The notes beneath the pieces were generated by a model. The model did not search any database. It was not told where the DNA came from and saw nothing but the letters and a program-made list of their open reading frames with translations. Of a stretch of 64,000 nucleotides of DNA, positions 18,917 through 27,393 are shown piece after piece. Source of the stretch: Nocardioides campestrisoli (GTDB lineage: Bacteria; Actinomycetota; Actinomycetes; Propionibacteriales; Nocardioidaceae); the NCBI RefSeq assembly GCF_013624435.2, contig NZ_CP061768.1, forward strand, positions 3,376,001 to 3,440,000, in the 5' to 3' direction. Each line of letters opens with the position of its first letter. Position 1 is the first letter of the stretch. A program made the position numbers and the translations under genes.

Positions 18917-20038
18917 TCAGCGCAGGCCCAGCTGCGCCGAGCAGTGCGGCCACTGGCCCCAGCCCGCCCGGGCCTGCAGGATCGAGGCCCGCTTGATCTG
19001 CTCCTCGCGGCTGTGCTGGTGGGGCAGGCCGGTGCCGCCCACCGAGCGCCAGGTGGCGGCGCTGAACTGCACCCCGCCGTAGTAGCCGTTGCCGGTGTTG
19101 GTCGCCCAGTTGCCGCCGGACTCGCACTGGGCGAGCCGGTCCCAGACGGTGTTGCCGTCGGCGAAGTTGGGTCCGGTCGACTTGGTGCCGACCTTGACCA
19201 GCGCGTTCGTGGGCTTGCGCCGCACGGTGGCGCGGACGACGGTCCGGTCGACCAGCTCGCCGTTCTCGTAGCGCAGCTGGTAGACCACGTCGCGCAGTCC
19301 CTTGCGTCCCTCGCGGGCCACGGACTTCTCGCCGGTGAACAGGTCGGCGTCCTTCTCCTCCACGGTGCGGAAGGCGACCGGCTCCCCCTGGACGGCCTTG
19401 CGGACGGTCTTGACCCGGGTCACGGTGATCGAGTCGCCGGGCTCCACCTTGCGCTTCGGCGCGGGCTTGACCACGTCGTCGCCGTCGACCGCGATGTCGA
19501 GCTCGTCGAGCACGTCGGCCACGGTCACGGCGGGCACGCGGTGCTTCTTGGCCGTGCGGCCGGCGACCGAGACGGAGATCTTCTTCGGGGTGACGACCTC
19601 GAGCTCGAGCCCGTCCCGGCGGATGGACGAGCTGCGGCTGACCGACAGGTCGGCGCCGCGGAACCGGTCGCCGATCTGGGCGAGCGCGCCGTCCACGTCG
19701 GTGGCGGTCACCCAGTGCGTCTTCGAGCGGCCGTCCACGACCAGCTCGAGCGGGCGGCTGAAGGCCACGGTGATCTCGCTGCCGTCGTCGACCGGGGTGT
19801 CCAGGCCGGGCGCGACCTCGTCGCGCTCACCGACCTCGATGCCCTCGGCGTCCAGGACCTCACCGACCGTGTCGCCCAGCGCGCTGACCTCGCGGGTCTC
19901 GCCGTCCAGCGTCAGGGTCACCGACGTGGTGAGGGCGGTGTAGCCGAGCGTGGTCCCCACGAGGGCGACGGCCACGAGGGCGGCCAGCCCGATCAGCAGG
20001 GAATTGCTGCGGCTGAGGTGTGCGATCTTGTCGCGCAC
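18917..20038 (-). CDS. rpfB: Resuscitation-promoting factor RpfB
   Basis: RpfB is a secreted or membrane-anchored muralytic factor that promotes regrowth of dormant actinobacteria. The 373 residues comprise an N-terminal signal anchor (about 12-34), three DUF348 repeats (about 38-90, 95-150 and 153-210), a G5 domain (about 210-290), and a C-terminal lysozyme-like RPF domain. The RPF domain carries the catalytic Glu in CESGGNW and the GYYGGVQFS motif. Start choice follows the positively charged stretch before the anchor. The gene order tatD-rpfB-rsmA-ispE matches Mycobacterium tuberculosis. Confidence 0.95.
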   Translation of the reverse strand: MRDKIAHLSRSNSLLIGLAALVAVALVGTTLGYTALTTSVTLTLDGETREVSALGDTVGEVLDAEGIEVGERDEVAPGLDTPVDDGSEITVAFSRPLELVVDGRSKTHWVTATDVDGALAQIGDRFRGADLSVSRSSSIRRDGLELEVVTPKKISVSVAGRTAKKHRVPAVTVADVLDELDIAVDGDDVVKPAPKRKVEPGDSITVTRVKTVRKAVQGEPVAFRTVEEKDADLFTGEKSVAREGRKGLRDVVYQLRYENGELVDRTVVRATVRRKPTNALVKVGTKSTGPNFADGNTVWDRLAQCESGGNWATNTGNGYYGGVQFSAATWRSVGGTGLPHQHSREEQIKRASILQARAGWGQWPHCSAQLGLR

Positions 20039-20167
20039 GGTTCTCCAAGCGTCGTACTTCCCGGGCCTCGGAGACCAGCACGGACCTCACGTCCGCACCT
20101 GGTGAGGTGAGAAGGACACGGGACCCGGCTGGCAAACATCGTTCCGATCCCGGCCAACAGTCACGAG

Positions 20168-20196
20168 ACGATAACGAGAATCGGGGCGGTCGCAAA
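20168..20196 (-). promoter_or_regulatory. Possible promoter of rpfB
   Basis: On the minus strand TTTGCG (20196-20191) is followed after 17 bases by TATCGT (20173-20168). This would give a 5' leader of about 120 nt before the rpfB start. The match to sigma-70-like consensus is moderate. Confidence 0.35.
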
Positions 20197-20240
20197 CCCG
20201 AACGCAGCAATCCAGGCGTGGGACGTGACCAGACTCTCGC

Positions 20241-21131
20241 CTACCAGGAGCCCCCGAAAGCCACCTCGGTGTTGCGGTCGACGGCCGCGCAGAGCTCTCC
20301 GAGGTCGTCGGCGCGCACCTGCGCCATCACCCGCATCGTCAGCGGCACCAGGTACGAGGCGTTGGGCCGGCCGCGGTAGGGCACCGGGGTCAGGTAGGGC
20401 GCGTCGGTCTCCACCAGGACCCGGTCCTGGGGCGCGACGGCGAGCGCCTCGCGCAGCGGGTCGGCGTTCTTGAAGGTCACCGTCCCGGCGAAGCTCAGGT
20501 ACGCCCCCCGGTCCAGGCAGGCCCGGGCGAAGGCGGCGTCGCCGGAGAAGCAGTGCATCACCCAGCGCTCGGGCACGCCCTCGGAGTCCAGCACCCGGAG
20601 CACCTCGTCGTGCGCGTCCCGGTCGTGGATGACCAGCGTCTTGTCCAGCCGCTTGGCCAGGTCGATGTGGCGACGGAAGCTCTCCTCCTGCGCCGGCAGC
20701 CCCTCGGGCGGCGTGCGGAACAGGTCGAGACCGGTCTCCCCCACCGCACGCACCCGCTGGGAGGAGGCGGCGAGCCGTTCGATCTCGACCAGCGCGTCCT
20801 CCAGCTCGCCGGCGGCGGCCAGCCGCGGCGCCTCGTTGGGGTGCAGCGCGACACCGGCGACCAGGGCGTCGTGCTCGGCCGCGGCCTGCACCGCCCAGCG
20901 CGCACCAGGCAGGTCGCAGCCGATCTGGACGATCCGGGGCACGCCCACCTCGGCGGCCGCCGCGATCGCCTCGGCGGTGGCCAGCCAGTCGCCGTCGGCG
21001 ATGTCGAGATGGCAGTGGTTGTCCACCACCGGGTGCGGCAGCGGCTCGGGTGCCGGCGGGCGGGCCCGGTCCCGGGTCGCGCCGGAGCGCTCCTCGGTCG
21101 CGGAACGGCTGCGGACGGGTCCCTCGCTCAT
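20241..21131 (-). CDS. tatD: TatD family metal-dependent deoxyribonuclease
   Basis: This 296-residue TIM-barrel hydrolase has NHCHLD (His39, His41) as first metal ligands, then GETGLDLF with the metal-ligand Glu, VIHDRDAHDE and HCFSGD, and VETDAPYLTP with the catalytic Asp. TatD proteins are 3'-5' DNases/DNA-repair phosphodiesterases. An N-terminal extension of about 30 disordered residues precedes the barrel. The start overlaps the upstream alpha/beta hydrolase stop by 4 nt. Confidence 0.95.
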   Translation of the reverse strand: MSEGPVRSRSATEERSGATRDRARPPAPEPLPHPVVDNHCHLDIADGDWLATAEAIAAAAEVGVPRIVQIGCDLPGARWAVQAAAEHDALVAGVALHPNEAPRLAAAGELEDALVEIERLAASSQRVRAVGETGLDLFRTPPEGLPAQEESFRRHIDLAKRLDKTLVIHDRDAHDEVLRVLDSEGVPERWVMHCFSGDAAFARACLDRGAYLSFAGTVTFKNADPLREALAVAPQDRVLVETDAPYLTPVPYRGRPNASYLVPLTMRVMAQVRADDLGELCAAVDRNTEVAFGGSW

Positions 21132-21967
21132 CCTCCCGACCGTACCCGCGCCACGATCTCGGCGGCGAGCAGGTCGGCGGCCTGCCGTGGCACCCAGTGG
21201 GAGACCCCCTCGAGCTCCACGTACCGGTAGTCGCCCTCGACGAACCGGCCGCAGGCCTCCGCCGCCTCGCGGGACAGCGCGACGTCCCTGTCACTCCACA
21301 CGTAGGTGGTCGGCACGGTCACCGGGGTCCGGGACACGTCGCGCGGCGCGAACGGCAGCGCCCGGTACCAGCCCAGCGCGCCGGGGAGCGCGCCGTCGTC
21401 GATGATCTCGGCCTGCACCCGGGCCACGTCCTCGGGGCGCATCCCGCCCTTGAGCAGCGCGGTGTCGAAGGCGTCCGGGCGCACCCGCACCAGCGACTCG
21501 ACCAGCACCGGGAGGAAGAACAGACCGACGTACCAGGACTTCGCCGCCTGCGGCCCGTGCCGCACCGCCCAGAACATGGCGCCGGGGTGCGGCACCGAGA
21601 CGGCGGTCAGCGACCGCACCACCTCGGGCCGCCGGACGGCCAGCGCCCAGGCGACGACCGCGCCCCAGTCGTGCCCGACCAGGTGCACCGGGCTGCCGAT
21701 CCGGTCGACCAGGGAGACGACGTCCTCGACCAGTCGGTCGAGCCGGTAGGCCCACCGGCCGAAGGGCCGGGCTCTCGGCGAGTAGCCGCGCTGGTCGGGT
21801 GCGAAGGTGCGCAGGCCCTCGGCGTGCAGCAGCGCGCGGACGTCGTCCCAGCTGTCGGAGCGCTCGGGGAAGCCGTGCAGCAGCACCACCGGCTCGCCGT
21901 CGAGCGGACCACCGTCGCGGACGTCGAAGGTCAACCCGTCGTGGGTGAAGGTCTCGATCCTCGTCAT
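21128..21967 (-). CDS. Alpha/beta hydrolase, epoxide-hydrolase-like
   Basis: The 279-residue protein has the oxyanion segment HGFPERSDSW (31-40) and the nucleophile elbow GHDWG with Asp100. An Asp nucleophile indicates an epoxide hydrolase or haloalkane dehalogenase rather than an esterase. The acid is likely in VWSDRDVAL and the catalytic His in GVSHWVPRQ. A cap domain lies between. The substrate is unknown. It is coupled by ATGA overlaps to rsmI upstream and tatD downstream. Confidence 0.85.
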   Translation of the reverse strand: MTRIETFTHDGLTFDVRDGGPLDGEPVVLLHGFPERSDSWDDVRALLHAEGLRTFAPDQRGYSPRARPFGRWAYRLDRLVEDVVSLVDRIGSPVHLVGHDWGAVVAWALAVRRPEVVRSLTAVSVPHPGAMFWAVRHGPQAAKSWYVGLFFLPVLVESLVRVRPDAFDTALLKGGMRPEDVARVQAEIIDDGALPGALGWYRALPFAPRDVSRTPVTVPTTYVWSDRDVALSREAAEACGRFVEGDYRYVELEGVSHWVPRQAADLLAAEIVARVRSGG

Positions 21968-22833
21968 CGCACGTGCACCACCTCGTAGACGTCCCGCTTC
22001 GGCACTCCGGCCCGGCGCGCCACCTCGGCGATGGCCTCCTTCCGGGACGTGCCCTGCTCCTCCAGCGCGCAAACGGCGGCCAGCAGGCTCTCGGGGTCGG
22101 CGGAGACCTCGGCCACCGACTCGGCCCCGGAGACCACCAGCGTCACCTCGCCGCGCACCCCGTCGGCCGCCCACCGGGCCAGCTCGCGCAGCCCGCCCCG
22201 GCGCACCTCCTCGTGGGTCTTGGTCAGCTCCCGGCAGATCGCCGCCGGCCGCTCGTCGCCGAAGGCCTCGGCGAGCGCCTCCAGGGCGGCCTGGGTCCGG
22301 TGCGGGGCCTCGAAGAAGACCATCGTCCGCTCCTCCGCGGCCAGCGACGCCAGCCGCCGGGCCCGCTCCCCGGCCTTGCGGGGCAGGAAGCCCTCGAAGC
22401 AGAACCGGTCGACCGGGAGCCCGGAGACCGCGAGCGCGGTCAGCACCGCGCTCGGGCCGGGCACCGCGGTCACCCGCAGGTCGTGCTCGACGGCCGCGAC
22501 GACCAGCCGGTAGCCGGGGTCGGAGACGCTGGGCATCCCGGCGTCGGTGACCAGCACCACCCGCTCGCCGGCCAGCAGGGAGTCGAGCAGCGCCGGGGTG
22601 CGCGCCTGCTCGTTGCCCTCGAAGTAGGAGACGACCCGGCCGTTGACCTCCAGCCCGAGGTCGCTGGTGAGCCGGCGGAACCGGCGGGTGTCCTCCGCGG
22701 CGACCACGTCGGCGGCGGCCAGCTCCTGGGCCAGCCGGGGCGGGGCGTCGCCGAGCTGACCGATCGGGGTCGCCGCCAGGACCAGGACCCCGGTCGGGGC
22801 GGACTCGGGGCGGGGGGAACGGCCAGTGTTCAT
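21964..22833 (-). CDS. rsmI: 16S rRNA (cytidine-1402 2'-O) methyltransferase
   Basis: RsmI 2'-O-methylates C1402 in the decoding centre of 16S rRNA. The 289-residue protein shows the tetrapyrrole-methylase-type fold: the N-terminal LVLAATPIGQLGDAPPRL, AEDTRR, GMPSVSDPGYRLV, PGPSAVLTAL and FEAPHRT, all characteristic. ATG at 22833 starts 41 nt from the divergent mannosyltransferase start. It overlaps the alpha/beta hydrolase start by ATGA. Confidence 0.96.
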   Translation of the reverse strand: MNTGRSPRPESAPTGVLVLAATPIGQLGDAPPRLAQELAAADVVAAEDTRRFRRLTSDLGLEVNGRVVSYFEGNEQARTPALLDSLLAGERVVLVTDAGMPSVSDPGYRLVVAAVEHDLRVTAVPGPSAVLTALAVSGLPVDRFCFEGFLPRKAGERARRLASLAAEERTMVFFEAPHRTQAALEALAEAFGDERPAAICRELTKTHEEVRRGGLRELARWAADGVRGEVTLVVSGAESVAEVSADPESLLAAVCALEEQGTSRKEAIAEVARRAGVPKRDVYEVVHVR

Positions 22834-22873
22834 GCCCACATCCTGCACCCCGCTACCTCTACAGTGTCCGATC

Positions 22874-24457
22874 GTGACCCCACCCGGCCGTCGGCCCCGC
22901 CTCCAGGACCCGGTCGTCGCGTGGACCGCGGCGCTGCTGCTGACCGGGGTCACCTTCGCGCTGCGGGTCTGGCACCTGGGCTCGCCCCGGCAGTTCGCCT
23001 TCGACGAGACCTACTACGCCAAGGACGCCTGGTCGCTGCTGCACCACGGCTACGTCCGCAGCTACGTCGACGGGGCGGACGCCCAGATCCTCGAGGGCAC
23101 CACCGGCGGCCTGCGGAAGGACGACCCCTCGATGGTGGTCCACCCCGAGGTGGGCAAGTGGCTGATCGCGCTGGGCGAGCAGGCCTTCGGGATGGACCCC
23201 TTCGGCTGGCGGATCGCGTCGGCCGTGGTGGGCTCGCTGATGGTGCTGGTCATGTGCCGACTCGCGCTGCGCCTGACCGGCTCGGTCTTCTGGGGTCTGG
23301 TGGCCGGGCTGCTGGTCTCGCTCGACGGCCTGCACCTGGTGCTCTCCCGGCTGGCCCTGCTCGACATCTTCATGGCGTTCTTCCTGCTCTGCGGCGTGCA
23401 CTGCGTGGTGGCGGACCGGCAGTGGTTCCACGCCCGGCTGGCCCGGCTCGCTCCGGACGGCGTGACCCGCGGGTGGGGCCCCCGCGTCTGGTTCCGTCCG
23501 TGGCTGCTGCTGGGCGGGATCGCGTTCGGCCTCGCGGTCGGCACCAAGTGGACGGCGCTCTACCCGCTGGCCGCGTTCGGCCTGCTGGTCTGGGCCTGGA
23601 GCGCGGGCGCCCGACGCTCGCTCGGCGTCCGGTGGCCGGTGCTGCGGGCGGCCGTGGTCGACGGCGTCCCTGCCTTCGTCCACCTCGTGCTGGTCGCGTT
23701 CGTGGTCTACGTCGCCTCGTGGACGGGCTGGCTGGTGCACGCCGAGGAGTACGAGCGGACGCTCTCGGCGACCCAGTACTCCACCTACGACGGCGGCGAG
23801 CCCTGGCCCACCGCCTCGGAGCCGGACGCCTCCGGGCTGGGCGAGGTGCGGCAGTCTCTGGAGTCGCTGCTCTCCTACCACCGCGACGTCTACACCTTCC
23901 ACACCGCGTTCCTCAACGACGCCACCCACACCTACTCCTCCAAGCCCGGGGGGTGGCTCCTGATGGAGCGGCCGGTCGGGGTCTCCGTCGAGCTCGACAT
24001 CCCGCCCGGCACCGACGGCTGCGAGGCCGCCCAGGGATCGACCTGTCTGCGCCAGGTGATGCTGCTGGGCAACCCGGTCCTGTGGTGGGGCGGGTGCCTG
24101 GCACTGCTGGCGGCGCTCGCGCTGTGGGCGGGAGCCCGGGACTGGCGGTTCGGGGTCCCGGTCGTGGGGGTCGCGGCCACCTGGCTGCCCTGGTTCCAGT
24201 ACGACGACCGGACGATCTTCGTCTTCTACGCGATCGCCATGCTGCCCTTCGTGGTGCTGGCCCTGGCGCTCTACCTGGCCCGGCTGGTCGGTCCGGACCT
24301 GCGCCCGAGACGTCGCCGCACCCTGGGCGCGGTGGTCGGCGGCTCGTTCACCGTGCTCGTGGTGCTGGCGTTCGCCTGGTTCTGGCCGGTGTGGACCAAC
24401 GAGCTGATCACCCACGACGAGTGGCTGGGACGCATGTGGTTCAGGAGATGGATCTGA
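22874..24457 (+). CDS. pmt: Dolichyl-phosphate-mannose--protein mannosyltransferase (GT39)
   Basis: Pmt transfers mannose from polyprenyl-phosphate-mannose to Ser/Thr of exported proteins, at the outer face of the membrane. The 527-residue protein has about nine to eleven hydrophobic helices. Its N-terminal loop contains the invariant FDETYYAKDAWS with the catalytic Asp-Glu, and the family DDPSMVVHPEVGKW segment. A large extracytoplasmic loop follows (about residues 290-410). A GTG start at 22874 is chosen; TACAGT at 22860-22865 lies 8 nt upstream. Beside rsmI on the opposite strand, as in mycobacteria and streptomycetes. Confidence 0.93.
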   Translation: MTPPGRRPRLQDPVVAWTAALLLTGVTFALRVWHLGSPRQFAFDETYYAKDAWSLLHHGYVRSYVDGADAQILEGTTGGLRKDDPSMVVHPEVGKWLIALGEQAFGMDPFGWRIASAVVGSLMVLVMCRLALRLTGSVFWGLVAGLLVSLDGLHLVLSRLALLDIFMAFFLLCGVHCVVADRQWFHARLARLAPDGVTRGWGPRVWFRPWLLLGGIAFGLAVGTKWTALYPLAAFGLLVWAWSAGARRSLGVRWPVLRAAVVDGVPAFVHLVLVAFVVYVASWTGWLVHAEEYERTLSATQYSTYDGGEPWPTASEPDASGLGEVRQSLESLLSYHRDVYTFHTAFLNDATHTYSSKPGGWLLMERPVGVSVELDIPPGTDGCEAAQGSTCLRQVMLLGNPVLWWGGCLALLAALALWAGARDWRFGVPVVGVAATWLPWFQYDDRTIFVFYAIAMLPFVVLALALYLARLVGPDLRPRRRRTLGAVVGGSFTVLVVLAFAWFWPVWTNELITHDEWLGRMWFRRWI

Positions 24458-24459
24458 GC

Positions 24460-25470
24460 ATGCCCGCCCGAGACGCGGGGTACTGCGGCGGCATGCAGAT
24501 GCCACCTCCGCGCGGGACGCTCAGCCAACGCGTCCGCGACGCGCTCGCCGACTCCAGCACCCGCCCCCTCGCCTCCCGCCCGGCCCCGGCCGCGGACGAC
24601 CACGCGGACGCGATGTTGAGCCTGTGGATGCTGCACGAGCTGCACTACCGCGGCTTCGACGGCGTCGACGAGCGGCTGGAGTGGGACCCCGCCCTGCTGG
24701 GCCTGCGCCGCCGCCTGGAGGACGACCTCGAGCAGGACCTGCGCGCCCGGTTCGCCAGGTCGGGTGTCCGGGCGGAGAGCGCCGAGGAGATCTTCCGCAT
24801 CGCCGAGGAGCACGAGGGCCCCTCGCTCGCCTCGTACGTGCACCGGCACGCGACCCGCGAGCAGGTGCTCGAGCTGCTCAAGGCCCGTTCGGTCTACCAC
24901 CTCAAGGAGTCCGACCCGGTCTCCTGGGTGATCCCCCGGCTCGGTCCGGTGGCCAAGGCGGCGCTGATGGAGCTGCAGTACGACGAGTACGGCGGCGGCG
25001 ACCCGCGCCGGCTGCACGCCCACCTGTTCGCCCTCGGCCTCGAGGCGTGCGGGCTGGACGCCGAGTACGGCGCGTACCTGCCCGAGACGCCCACCGAGGT
25101 GCTCGAGCAGAACAACGTGATGAGCCTCTTCGGCCTGCACCGCAGGCTCCGCGGCGCGGCCCTGGGGCACCTGGCCGCCTTCGAGGCGACCAGCTCGCTG
25201 CCGAGCCGACGGCTCGCCCAGGGGATGGACCGGCTCGACATGCCGGCCGAGATCCAGCACTACTACCGCGAGCACGTGGAGGCGGACGCCGTGCACGAGC
25301 AGCTCGCCGTGCGGACGATCTGCGGGGCGCTGCTGGCGGAGTCCCCCGACCTGCTCGACGACGTGATCCTGGGTGCCTGGACCTGCCTGGACCAGGAGGA
25401 CCGGATCGCCCAGCACTTCTGGGACCGGTGGGGGCTGGCGGCCGCACCGTCCTCGGCGGGCGCGGCGTGA
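24460..25470 (+). CDS. Iron-containing redox enzyme family protein (haem-oxygenase-like diiron fold)
   Basis: The mostly helical 336-residue protein has residues suited to a diiron centre: HELHYRGFD (59-67), ELQYDEYGGG (171-180) and HYYREHVEADAVHEQL (267-282). These segments are typical of the Haem_oxygenas_2/HDO superfamily, which includes diiron oxidases and oxygenases such as UndA and SznF. Start at 24460 is preferred because it follows AGGAG at 24443-24447 and the previous stop by two bases; ATG 24493 is an alternative. It is coupled by GTGA to a CDGSH iron-sulfur gene, suggesting an electron-transfer partner. The substrate is unknown. Confidence 0.8.
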   Translation: MPARDAGYCGGMQMPPPRGTLSQRVRDALADSSTRPLASRPAPAADDHADAMLSLWMLHELHYRGFDGVDERLEWDPALLGLRRRLEDDLEQDLRARFARSGVRAESAEEIFRIAEEHEGPSLASYVHRHATREQVLELLKARSVYHLKESDPVSWVIPRLGPVAKAALMELQYDEYGGGDPRRLHAHLFALGLEACGLDAEYGAYLPETPTEVLEQNNVMSLFGLHRRLRGAALGHLAAFEATSSLPSRRLAQGMDRLDMPAEIQHYYREHVEADAVHEQLAVRTICGALLAESPDLLDDVILGAWTCLDQEDRIAQHFWDRWGLAAAPSSAGAA

Positions 25471-25685
25471 GCGCCGAGCAGGGGGCGGAGTTCACGCACG
25501 CCGACGTGATCCTGTGCCCCGGTGGGCCGATGCTGCTCCGCGGCGACCACGTGATCGACGACGGCCAGGGCAACCTGGTGCGCACCCAGCGCCCGGTCAG
25601 CGCGGTCTGCCGCTGCGGCAAGAGCGAGACCGCGCCCTGGTGCGACGGGACGCACAAGGTCCTGCCGCCCAAGCTGCGGCCCTAG
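25467..25685 (+). CDS. CDGSH iron-sulfur domain protein (72 aa)
   Basis: This small protein has the C-x-C-x8-C-x3-H pattern of CDGSH [2Fe-2S] proteins (Cys48, Cys50, Cys59, His63; CRCGKSETAPWCDGTH). The three-Cys one-His ligation gives a labile redox-active cluster. The GTG start overlaps the upstream stop codon, so translation is coupled to the diiron-oxidase-like protein. An electron-donor or cluster-supply role for that partner is likely (inference). Confidence 0.92.
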   Translation: MSAEQGAEFTHADVILCPGGPMLLRGDHVIDDGQGNLVRTQRPVSAVCRCGKSETAPWCDGTHKVLPPKLRP

Positions 25686-25698
25686 GGGCCCGGCCCGG

Positions 25699-27255
25699 TC
25701 AGTCGACGGGGCGCAGCGGGGAGGTGGCCGGGCCCTCCAGGACCCGGCCGTCCAGCTCGAACCGGGAGCCGTGGCAGGGGCACTGCCACTTCTCCGCGGT
25801 CTCGTCCAGGGAGACCAGGCACCCCATGTGGGTACAGGAGGCCGACACCTGGTGCAGCACGCCGTCGTGGTCCCGGTAGGCGGCGACCACGTCGACCCCT
25901 CGCTGGAAGCGGCCCGCGGCGCCCGGCGCGAGGTCCTCCGGGGCGCCCGGGAGGACGCTGGTCCCGGCTGCGACCACCCGGCTGGTCACCGCGTGCCCGA
26001 CGAAGGCCGCCCCCTGTCCCACCACGCGACGGCCCTCGGCCGCCCAGCGGGCCCGGCCGACGGTGAACAGCTCGCGCCAGTCCCCCGACCGGCCGGCCGC
26101 GCGGGCCTCGCCGGCGTCCGAGGACAGGATCAGGTCGCGCAGCAGCACCCCGGCGAGCACGCCGTTGGCCATCCCCCAGCCGCCGAAGCCGGTGGCCCCC
26201 CAGACCCCGTTGCCAGGTCGGGTGAGCGGGCGCAGCTCGCCGATGAAGGGGATCCGGTCCGGGGAGTCGTGGTCCTGTGCCGACCACTGCCGCGTGGGCT
26301 GGTAGTCGGGGACCCGGTCGCGCGCCCAGTCCATCAGGTCGGCGAGCCGGACCGCGGCGCTCTCCTTGCCCGGCATGTACGGCGCGCCTGAGACCAGCAG
26401 CTCGCGCGGGCCGCCCGCGGGCGCGGAGGCCGGGCGCAGGGCAGGCGCCTCCGGCCCGACCCCGACGTACATGTCGGCCAGGGACTCCGCGCCGTTCGGC
26501 ACGGGGGCGCTCAGCACGTGCTCACGGTGGGTCTTGAGGCGGGCGAAGAGCACCCCCTCGGAGAAGGCCGGGAAGTGGGTGGCCACGACCACGTGCGCGG
26601 CCCGCACGGTGTGGCCCTCCTGGGTCCGGGCCCGGTGCGGGTCCCCGGTGTCGAGCTCGACCACCCGGGTCTGCTCGTGCAGGATCCCGCCGGAGCGGAC
26701 GAAGTCGGCGGCCAGCGCGTCCAGGTAGGCGACCGGGTCGACGAGCAGCTGGTGGTCCAGCCGCAGGGTCTCCTCGACGTAGAACGGCAGGCCCGGGTCG
26801 GAGCCGGTGCGCACCGAGAGCCCGCACTCGGCGAGCACCTCGGCCTCGCGCAGCAGCGTGGTGACCTCCTGGCGGTCCTCGGCGAAGAGCCAGGAGGTGC
26901 GGCGCTCCAGGCTGCACCGGACGCCGATCCGCTCCACCACGCCGGCCAGGTGCTCCACGGCCATCTGCTGGGAGGCGGCGTAGGCGCGCGCCGAGTCGAT
27001 CCCGGCCCGGGCGGCGATCTGGGAGTACGCCGTGCCCTGCAGCGCGCTCACCTTGGCCGTCGAGCCCCCGGTGGTGCTGACGCCCAGCGCCCGCGCCTCC
27101 AGCAGGACCACCCGGCGGCCGGCCCGGGCGAGCTCCCACGCCGTGCTGAGCCCGGTGATCCCGGCTCCGACGACGAGCACGTCGCAGTCGATGTCGGCGG
27201 CCAGCGATGGATGAGCCGGTGCGTCACGGCCGTCCAGCCAGATCGGGTCGCTCAC
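25699..27255 (-). CDS. FAD-dependent oxidoreductase with C-terminal Rieske domain
   Basis: The 518-residue fusion has an N-terminal DAO-type FAD fold with VVGAGITGLS (28-37) and Glu53, then a C-terminal Rieske [2Fe-2S] domain with Cys474-x-His476 and Cys492-x2-His495. DAO-Rieske fusions are a known architecture, but substrates are poorly defined. The Rieske cluster probably passes electrons to or from the flavin. No signal peptide is visible, so it is probably cytosolic. It converges with the CDGSH gene, so two iron-sulfur proteins lie end to end. It is divergent from the PAS-ANTAR gene. Confidence 0.88.
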   Translation of the reverse strand: MSDPIWLDGRDAPAHPSLAADIDCDVLVVGAGITGLSTAWELARAGRRVVLLEARALGVSTTGGSTAKVSALQGTAYSQIAARAGIDSARAYAASQQMAVEHLAGVVERIGVRCSLERRTSWLFAEDRQEVTTLLREAEVLAECGLSVRTGSDPGLPFYVEETLRLDHQLLVDPVAYLDALAADFVRSGGILHEQTRVVELDTGDPHRARTQEGHTVRAAHVVVATHFPAFSEGVLFARLKTHREHVLSAPVPNGAESLADMYVGVGPEAPALRPASAPAGGPRELLVSGAPYMPGKESAAVRLADLMDWARDRVPDYQPTRQWSAQDHDSPDRIPFIGELRPLTRPGNGVWGATGFGGWGMANGVLAGVLLRDLILSSDAGEARAAGRSGDWRELFTVGRARWAAEGRRVVGQGAAFVGHAVTSRVVAAGTSVLPGAPEDLAPGAAGRFQRGVDVVAAYRDHDGVLHQVSASCTHMGCLVSLDETAEKWQCPCHGSRFELDGRVLEGPATSPLRPVD

Positions 27256-27393
27256 CTGGGCGGCGTACCCGGGCGGGTCCGGTCGGAAACCTGCGAAGGT
27301 GCGAGCCGCCCCCCGACGATGGTTGAATGATCAGAGAGGTTCTAGCCGCGAGCCTCATCCTGAAGACGGGGCTGGACGCATTTCGGAGGCGGC

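Noticed and set aside
20039..20240. Possible c-di-AMP (ydaO) riboswitch upstream of rpfB
   Set aside because: Actinobacterial rpf genes often have one, but I could not find the conserved ydaO motifs in the roughly 120-nt leader; only a possible promoter was seen.
21973..25470. Plus-strand frame of 1165 codons over rsmI, pmt and the diiron gene
   Set aside because: Only its 3' part from 24460 is real. The rest is antisense to rsmI or out of frame with pmt, and its amino-acid composition is Arg/Pro/Gly/Ala-rich as in shadow frames.
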